Positions 59,674 through 64,000 of a stretch of 64,000 bases of DNA are shown in pieces (the first letter of the stretch is position 1; every line of letters starts with the position of its first letter). A model generated the notes under the pieces. It was given only the letters and a program-made list of their open reading frames with translations, had not been told where the DNA came from and did no database searches. The stretch comes from Lachnospiraceae bacterium. Lineage in GTDB: Bacteria; Bacillota; Clostridia; Lachnospirales; Lachnospiraceae. Location of the stretch: positions 62,001 through 126,000 of the forward strand of contig JAFZVZ010000026.1 in the NCBI GenBank assembly GCA_017617545.1. The letters are read 5' to 3'. Position numbers and translations under genes: made by a program.

Positions 59674-60651
59674 TTAAATGTTCCAGTACCAGGTCTCATC
59701 CTGATCAAGTTCCTTCTTTGTGACCTCCCCGGCCGGCTGGCCGGAGGCATTTTTCATGGTCATCTCCTGGTTCTTGATGCTCACTCGCGTGCCGGGCGCG
59801 ATCGGCTTCGTGATGAACGCGTTACTGCCGATGATCGAGCCCTTGCCGATCACGGTCTCACCGCCGAGAATGGACGCGCCGGCGTAGATGACGACATCGT
59901 CCTCGATCGTCGGGTGGCGGCGCTTGCCGCGCAGTTTCTGCCCGCCTCTCGTGGAGAGAGCGCCGAGCGTCACGCCCTGGTAGATCTTCACGTTGTTGCC
60001 GATGAGCGTCGTCTCACCGATGACGATGCCGGTGCCGTGGTCAATGAAGAAATTGCGGCCGATGGTCGCACCGGGATGAATGTCGATACCGGTCTGCCAG
60101 TGCGCATGCTCCGTCATGATGCGCGGGATCAGCGGAATGTCCAGGCGGAACAGCTCGTGTGCCACGCGGTACACCGTGATCGCGTACGCACCGGGATAGC
60201 ACAGGATGATCTCCTCGCGGAATTTGGCTGCCGGGTCTCCGTCGTAAAATGCTTCCAAATCCCCTTCCGCGTACTCACGGATCGCAGGCAGTCTGCGGAA
60301 GAACGCGACCGTCATGCGCTGTGCCTCAGCCTCCACCTCCGGATCCTCCGGCGTGCGTCCCGCGTACCGGTCCGCGTACGGGAGCGCCCTCGCGATCTGC
60401 TTGTTCAGACAGAACACGGCATCCTCGATCTGCACGGAGTAGTCATTTTCCAAATTATAAAACTTGCGCGTGCCGTCGCGGAAATAGCCCGGATAAATGA
60501 TCCGGATCAGCTTCTGCAGCACGCTGATGATCATGTCCTTCTGCGGCTGGCGGAACAGGTCCAGCTTGTCGATGGACCGATTTTCCTTATAGTCCGCGAG
60601 AATGTTTCCCACGATTGCGCCGATCTCTTTATCAATGATGTTGTTCTGCAT
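59674..60651 (-). CDS. cysE: serine O-acetyltransferase
   Basis: Makes O-acetylserine, the cysteine precursor. 325 aa from ATG 60651, preceded by GGAGGTGATCC, an unusually complete Shine-Dalgarno. After an all-helical N-terminal domain come the left-handed beta-helix hexapeptides: GIDIHPGATIGRNFFIDHGT (catalytic His/Asp), GIVIGETTLIGNNVKIYQGV, TLGALSTRGG and the HPTIEDDVVIYAGASILGG run. The N-terminal part is longer than in E. coli CysE, like the SAT form common in anaerobes. No T-box or other riboswitch is recognised in the 90-bp leader; a GGCCCGG/CCGGGCC hairpin (60700-60721) is present without a U-run. Confidence 0.93.
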   Translation of the reverse strand: MQNNIIDKEIGAIVGNILADYKENRSIDKLDLFRQPQKDMIISVLQKLIRIIYPGYFRDGTRKFYNLENDYSVQIEDAVFCLNKQIARALPYADRYAGRTPEDPEVEAEAQRMTVAFFRRLPAIREYAEGDLEAFYDGDPAAKFREEIILCYPGAYAITVYRVAHELFRLDIPLIPRIMTEHAHWQTGIDIHPGATIGRNFFIDHGTGIVIGETTLIGNNVKIYQGVTLGALSTRGGQKLRGKRRHPTIEDDVVIYAGASILGGETVIGKGSIIGSNAFITKPIAPGTRVSIKNQEMTMKNASGQPAGEVTKKELDQDETWYWNI

Positions 60652-60750
60652 CCGGATCACCTCCAGAGGGTTTAATATCCTGCTTCTTCAACCTGCCATG
60701 GCCCGGTCAGTCCCCCGGGCCGGACAGTCACTTCCTTCGTAAAATGCGGA

Positions 60751-62313
60751 TCATCGTTCAAACTTCGCGATGCTTCCTGCCAGTTCCTTCAGGTTCTCAT
60801 CGGCATCTTCCTTGTACCAGAGCATATTGCCGGACTGTATCGTTCCGATGAACTTGCCGTTTGCCTTCTTGCCGGTCTCCGAGCGCATTTCCCGCGTGTC
60901 GACGATATGATACCACTCCTCCGTCGCCTCGGCATCGAGTTCGCCGCCGGGCAGTTCCACGCGCAGCGAGAACACACCGTTTTCAAACGTCATGATATAG
61001 TGCGTGGCCTCCGGCGAAGCAAACTCCGCGTCATACGCGATCATCTCCGCTGCCGTCATACAGTCGGAAATGGTCATTGCATCGGTTGCTGTTTTGCTCT
61101 TGTTGACATAGCGGAGATACGAGGACTCCAGCAGCTGGAACACATCCATCAGATGGACGGTATTGTTCTGCTTCGACACGGAAATTTCCTTCGGCTCCAG
61201 GCGGATCTTATAGCTTACCGTCTCCGTAGTCTCGAACTGCTCGGAACTGCCGTCCTCGAAAAAGTCGACCGTATAGCCGGTGTCATCCGCTGCAACCCGC
61301 ACCTCATACTTGTAAAGATCGCCCAGATCATCGGTTCTTTCAAGGTTTTCGAGCGTACGCGTGATCTCTCTCTTGATCTCCTCGACAGCGCTGTCTACGT
61401 CCGCTCCGCCGAGATATCCGGCAATGCCGGACTTCGCGCCTGCTTCCAGGTACTGCTCCAGGAGCTTGTTGACATCTGCAACCTTGATCTGGCTGATATA
61501 CATATCCAGTTCATTTTCCGTGATGCCGAAATCGGAACCGTACTTATTCACGAACGTGCGGATATCGCTCTCATACTCATCCAGAAGATCCGTAAGATAC
61601 TGCTTCCAGTCGATCTTCTTGAGCATCTCCGACCCGTCCGTTGCCTCGGACAACTTCTGCAGATCGCTCTTCAGATCGCCGTCCGCGTACTCCTTAAACG
61701 ACTTGATGAACGCGGTGTACTCTTCCTTGTTCTTCAGCGACACGACATAGTTTCCGTCCTCGCCGCTCAGCTTCGCGCTTTTGAGAAGCTTTTCACACAT
61801 GTCCGCGAGCAACGCCGGCGTGCCCTGCTTCAGACCGTCCATCGAGAGATCCTTCGGCAGCGGAAGCATAAACCAGCCGTCCAGATCCGTCAGACCGAGC
61901 TCCGGTGCGACTTTTTGGATCACCGAAAAATTCATGTACATTTTCCCGTCGGCGATCGTAATGATATCGCCGAGGTCAACGCTATCGGTCTTCCCGTCGC
62001 GGGTCAGGTCGCACTTCAACGCCACCCGGTACTCCCCGTTCGGAATGTCAAACGAGACATCCACGCCGTATACGGTTTTCACAAGGTTCTTCGACCCGTC
62101 GGACGGTGACGGCCACGAACTCTCCTCATCCACGTCGATATGGAGCGTTCCCTCCTTCACATTGGCCATCGCCTCAAGCATGTCCGAGATGCTTCCCTTC
62201 ACAACGGAAGGAGTCTTTTCCTTTTCGCTGTCCCCATTCTTCCCGCACCCGGCAAGCAGACATGCCAACATGCAGAGAACGAGCAGCAGCACTGCACTTC
62301 TCTTTCTTTTCAT
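60751..62313 (-). CDS. predicted lipoprotein, function unknown
   Basis: 520 aa from ATG 62313. Basic start MKRKR, hydrophobic core and lipobox ACLLAGC: a lipid-anchored surface protein. The mature part is acidic and alternates beta-rich and helical stretches (GKMYMNFSVIQKVAPELGL; NELDMYISQIKVADVNKLLE). It contains ITIADGKMYM-type strands reminiscent of LppX/LolA-fold lipoproteins such as DUF6612-like families, but no motif is strong enough to assign. It lies between cysE and the surface-protein cluster with its own leader. Confidence 0.8.
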   Translation of the reverse strand: MKRKRSAVLLLVLCMLACLLAGCGKNGDSEKEKTPSVVKGSISDMLEAMANVKEGTLHIDVDEESSWPSPSDGSKNLVKTVYGVDVSFDIPNGEYRVALKCDLTRDGKTDSVDLGDIITIADGKMYMNFSVIQKVAPELGLTDLDGWFMLPLPKDLSMDGLKQGTPALLADMCEKLLKSAKLSGEDGNYVVSLKNKEEYTAFIKSFKEYADGDLKSDLQKLSEATDGSEMLKKIDWKQYLTDLLDEYESDIRTFVNKYGSDFGITENELDMYISQIKVADVNKLLEQYLEAGAKSGIAGYLGGADVDSAVEEIKREITRTLENLERTDDLGDLYKYEVRVAADDTGYTVDFFEDGSSEQFETTETVSYKIRLEPKEISVSKQNNTVHLMDVFQLLESSYLRYVNKSKTATDAMTISDCMTAAEMIAYDAEFASPEATHYIMTFENGVFSLRVELPGGELDAEATEEWYHIVDTREMRSETGKKANGKFIGTIQSGNMLWYKEDADENLKELAGSIAKFER

Positions 62314-62434
62314 TGTTTTGTCCCCCACAATATTTATACAGCGCACTATTGCGCTTTCATAATTTTATCATGTACGAAACCATTAGTCAATTGAAACGGC
62401 CGTTGAAGCCCTCAGTGTCCCTGTAAGGCTAATC

Positions 62435-62464
62435 AAAAGCAGGCGACCTCACAAGGCCGCCTGC
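62435..62464 (-). terminator. rho-independent terminator of the surface-protein cluster
   Basis: GCAGGCG (62439-62445) and CGCCTGC (62458-62464), with inner CCT/AGG pairing. On the minus strand TTTTGATT follows. It lies 13 bp past the stop at 62477. Confidence 0.82.
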
Positions 62465-62476
62465 CGTCTGATTTCG

Positions 62477-63043
62477 TTAAGGTGCTTCCGGCAGCAGGAT
62501 ATCTCCGTTTTCATCGACGTAGACATCACCGCTCCCCGTATCCTCCTGAGAAACCGGTTCCGTTTGAAGTATTTCGTTGTCCGCCGGTTTCGAAGTCGGT
62601 GTTGCGACATCCGGATCATCCGCTGTCTTGTCGGGACCGACGGATTCCTGTCCGGTGCTTGCCGTCAGTGTATCACCCTCCGTGTTTCCCTGCTCTCCCG
62701 TTCCGACCGGAGGATCGGGAATTTCGATTTCCGGAAGATCTGTATCTTCAGAAGGTTCCGCAGCGACAATGGTTTGAAGCTTTTCTTCACTGTCCTGCGG
62801 TTGAGTCTGCGCGTCCTGCCCCGCCTGCGGTACGCTGTCCTGCGGTTGAGTCTGCGCGCTTTGCCCCGCCTGCGATACAGTTTCGGACGTTTTTGTCTCT
62901 TCGGAAAATGTTTCCGAACTTCCGGTCGGAGCAGTCTCCGATCCGGTCTCTTTCCGGCTTGATTTCCTGCTATACAGGATGCCGGCACACAGGCAACCTA
63001 CCAGCAGGATCAGGCTAAGTATCCAAATGACATTTCGTTTCAT
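62477..63043 (-). CDS. membrane- or lipid-anchored low-complexity surface protein
   Basis: 188 aa. The N-terminus IWILSLILLVGCLCAGILYS is a membrane helix or a lipoprotein signal (L-V-G-C). The rest is disordered and rich in Ser, Thr, Glu, Gln, Asp and Pro, with a tandem 15-residue repeat (QAGQSAQTQPQDSVP and QAGQDAQTQPQDSEE). The end is DVYVDENGDILLPEAP. No catalytic domain: a cell-wall spanning stalk or spacer is the natural reading. Follows the small peptide gene by 68 bp, with a hairpin (63063-63098) in between. Confidence 0.75.
   Translation of the reverse strand: MKRNVIWILSLILLVGCLCAGILYSRKSSRKETGSETAPTGSSETFSEETKTSETVSQAGQSAQTQPQDSVPQAGQDAQTQPQDSEEKLQTIVAAEPSEDTDLPEIEIPDPPVGTGEQGNTEGDTLTASTGQESVGPDKTADDPDVATPTSKPADNEILQTEPVSQEDTGSGDVYVDENGDILLPEAP
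62790..62879 (-). repeat. 45-bp tandem duplication in the low-complexity gene
   Basis: Two adjacent 45-bp units (62790-62834 and 62835-62879) differ at a few bases and encode the two 15-residue repeats. They could change in number by slippage without a frameshift. Confidence 0.85.
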
Positions 63044-63111
63044 AGACTCTCCTCTGAGTTAACGAATGGGCCGGAACGCGGGCGCTCCCGCCCATTCGTC
63101 TGTTGCCGTCA

Positions 63112-63207
63112 TCAGCCTTCCGGTGTCTCAACTTCGCTGCTGGTGCTGATCACGTCCTCCGTGTCAAACAGAATGACTTCCACTACGGGCTTTTCATACT
63201 CTTTCAT
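63112..63207 (-). CDS. 31-residue peptide, function unknown
   Basis: A short frame with its own strong ribosome-binding site (AAAGGAG 8 nt before ATG 63207). It begins MKEYEKPVVEVILFDTEDVI, continues STSSEVETPEG and stops with TGA. The pattern of Tyr-x-x-Pro, a hydrophobic Val/Ile/Phe stretch, an acidic patch and a Ser/Thr tail resembles short Clostridia peptides found beside secreted proteins. It could be a ribosomally made, modified peptide precursor, or a small adaptor. It lies 16 bp after the surface-protein gene and so in the same transcript. No modification enzyme is visible within the window. Confidence 0.65.
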   Translation of the reverse strand: MKEYEKPVVEVILFDTEDVISTSSEVETPEG

Positions 63208-63223
63208 ATCCTTTGCTCCTTTC

Positions 63224-64000
63224 TCAATTGTTCGGGTTGCTCAGATAATTCATCGCTGCGACATAATAATTGTACAATGCCGTGACAGCATAACGCGCGT
63301 CATCGTTGTTGAACACGCTGCTTTCCGAGTTCAGCACCGTATTTACATAGGACAGTGCGGATACGGATATCGTAAACTCGCCGCCGGCAGATACCTTTAC
63401 TTCGTAAGTCTCTCCCAGTTTGTGCGCGGAGATCCCGGAAATCTCGATTTGGTAGCGCCCGTCGCTTTGCTTGACGCAATCGATACCGCTGCCGTTCATC
63501 GTCGCCGTAACGTTGCCGGTATAGCCGTCCTTCACTTTCAGGTAGATCCGGATGGCTGTTTCCGTTTCAAGGTTCAGTGAATAGGTAACCTTTTCAATCT
63601 GCGAATCACCGACATCCCGCACGATCACCCGATCTGCCACAGCCGTTTTGGCCGCTTCGACATCGCTTGCCGTGAGCGTGTTTTGTCCTGTCATTACTGC
63701 ATGATCCGTTCCCAGTTTCCAACCTCTTGTCGTAGCCAGGAATGGCTGAACATAATGGCCGTAATCCGCGATGGCTTTGACCAACGCGACTGTGTTTGAA
63801 GAGTAACCGTCCGTATGTGTCAGAACATAATCCACATAATCCTTAGCCGAATAGGTCTGACTCACGGTTTTGCTTTCCCCGCCCTTGGTATAATGCAGCA
63901 CTGCCGTAATCTCATCCGCCATCTGGACGGAATTGATATAGCAGGTGAAACCGTAATACTTATGGGTGGACGGGTTCGTGCAGTCAGCATCAAACGAGTC
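63224..64000 (-). CDS. secreted/surface protein, C-terminal part (5' end beyond window)
   Basis: The frame is open from base 64000 to the stop at 63224: 258 residues, N-terminus missing. An internal ATG at 63922 is not the real start, because the coding pattern continues upstream (THKYYGFTCYINSVQMADEI). The sequence is beta-rich with a helical linker (VALVKAIADYGHYVQPFLAT) and a Tyr/Asn-rich end (YAVTALYNYYVAAMNYLSN). It resembles C-terminal regions of large Lachnospiraceae surface proteins of unknown function. The downstream genes (31-aa peptide, low-complexity stalk) appear cotranscribed. Confidence 0.75.
   Translation of the reverse strand, partial: DSFDADCTNPSTHKYYGFTCYINSVQMADEITAVLHYTKGGESKTVSQTYSAKDYVDYVLTHTDGYSSNTVALVKAIADYGHYVQPFLATTRGWKLGTDHAVMTGQNTLTASDVEAAKTAVADRVIVRDVGDSQIEKVTYSLNLETETAIRIYLKVKDGYTGNVTATMNGSGIDCVKQSDGRYQIEISGISAHKLGETYEVKVSAGGEFTISVSALSYVNTVLNSESSVFNNDDARYAVTALYNYYVAAMNYLSNPNN

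Larger units (their letters stand above)
142..62909. repeat. dispersed octamer family CGGAAAAT (about 44 sites)
   Basis: Hand-counted exact sites. Plus orientation starts: 142, 783, 1517, 5662, 9898, 11172, 15598, 18596, 18634, 19670, 20428, 29006, 29898, 31553, 33897, 37864, 41401, 43022, 44279, 44607, 48338, 51316, 58727, 62902. Minus orientation (as ATTTTCCG): 1039, 1162, 13130, 14308, 18219, 19113, 19647, 25382, 25725, 27506, 36495, 38657, 48455, 50004, 50585, 51272, 52993, 56067, 57116, 61513. The favoured extended form is TTCGGAAAATG. About ten sites are intergenic, several in hairpins. Confidence 0.8.

Noticed and set aside
3662-60745. Second over-represented octamer CGTAAAAT (about 15 sites)
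   Set aside because: Thirteen of fifteen are on the plus strand and most lie opposite minus-strand genes, where they encode Phe-Thr or Phe-Tyr as TTT-ACG or TTT-TAC. Coding preference may explain it, unlike CGGAAAAT. The pair at 57953-57976 is kept as a separate palindrome.
1-64000. tRNA, rRNA, CRISPR arrays, insertion sequences and prophage
   Set aside because: None was found on reading both strands: no regularly spaced repeats, no transposase or integrase motifs, no cloverleaf-like CCA-ended segments.

Overview
This is a GC-rich stretch of chromosome, almost certainly from a Gram-positive anaerobe of the class Clostridia and most likely a Lachnospiraceae-type organism. That placement rests on family recognition: a type III glutamine synthetase (GlnN), a CIRCE/HrcA operator, sigma-A promoters of TTGACA-17-TATAAT type, lipoprotein boxes, DUF1292, DUF624 and DUF1854 proteins, a GlgX-like GH13 protein without catalytic residues, and a YDG-repeat/transglutaminase operon. 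There is no rRNA, tRNA, CRISPR array, prophage or recognisable transposase. Coding density is high and most genes lie on the minus strand.

Layout. 1-2.2 kb: htpG (cut by the left edge, behind a perfect CIRCE) and a dihydrouridine synthase. 2.2-12.2 kb: a TraX-like membrane protein, an apparently dead GlgX-like GH13 protein, an ABC-F ATPase, glnN, an MscS channel and glgB. 12.3-15.5 kb: a DUF624 membrane protein, a patatin-like lipase and mutY. 15.7-21 kb: two ABC half-transporters, each with an N-terminal PH-like region and zinc ribbon, flanking a DUF1854 protein. 21.1-27 kb: lysA, then on the plus strand a type IIA topoisomerase pair, with the remains of an Ig-like surface gene in front of it. 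27.1-28.9 kb: rpoD and a CBS-domain protein. 29-38.5 kb: a six-gene minus-strand operon of a degenerate AAA paralogue, a membrane McrB/MoxR-like AAA, a DUF2357-like coiled-coil protein, a second membrane AAA, a YDG-repeat protein and a YDG-repeat transglutaminase. 38.7-47.5 kb (mostly plus): gltX, a UvrD-like helicase, DUF1292, a TlpA-type lipoprotein with a polyferredoxin membrane protein, and a nuclease-DinG helicase fusion. 47.6-53.9 kb: a diacylglycerol-kinase-like enzyme, a family 2 glycosyltransferase, an ArsB-like permease, nadE and a membrane-bound XRE regulator. 54-60.7 kb: an HD plus RyR-domain protein, an NCS2 permease, nth, a PNPOx-like protein and a serine acetyltransferase. 60.7-64 kb: cell-surface genes, including a 31-codon peptide gene, cut by the right edge.

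Four things deserve most attention. (1) The 29-38.5 kb operon looks like a membrane-anchored AAA machine coupled to extracytoplasmic YDG and transglutaminase proteins, with one AAA paralogue that has lost its P-loop. (2) Two copies of a ~160-nt element, in opposite orientation on either side of nth and the PNPOx gene, fold into the same multi-hairpin shape with different stem sequences, which suggests a structured RNA or a structured repeat. (3) The octamer CGGAAAAT occurs about 44 times on the two strands by hand count, roughly thirty times chance, in genes in several reading frames and in intergenic hairpins, like an uptake or Chi-type signal. (4) The GlgX-like protein has lost all three GH13 catalytic residues while keeping the fold motifs.

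All calls were made by reading the sequence and translations; no database search was run.
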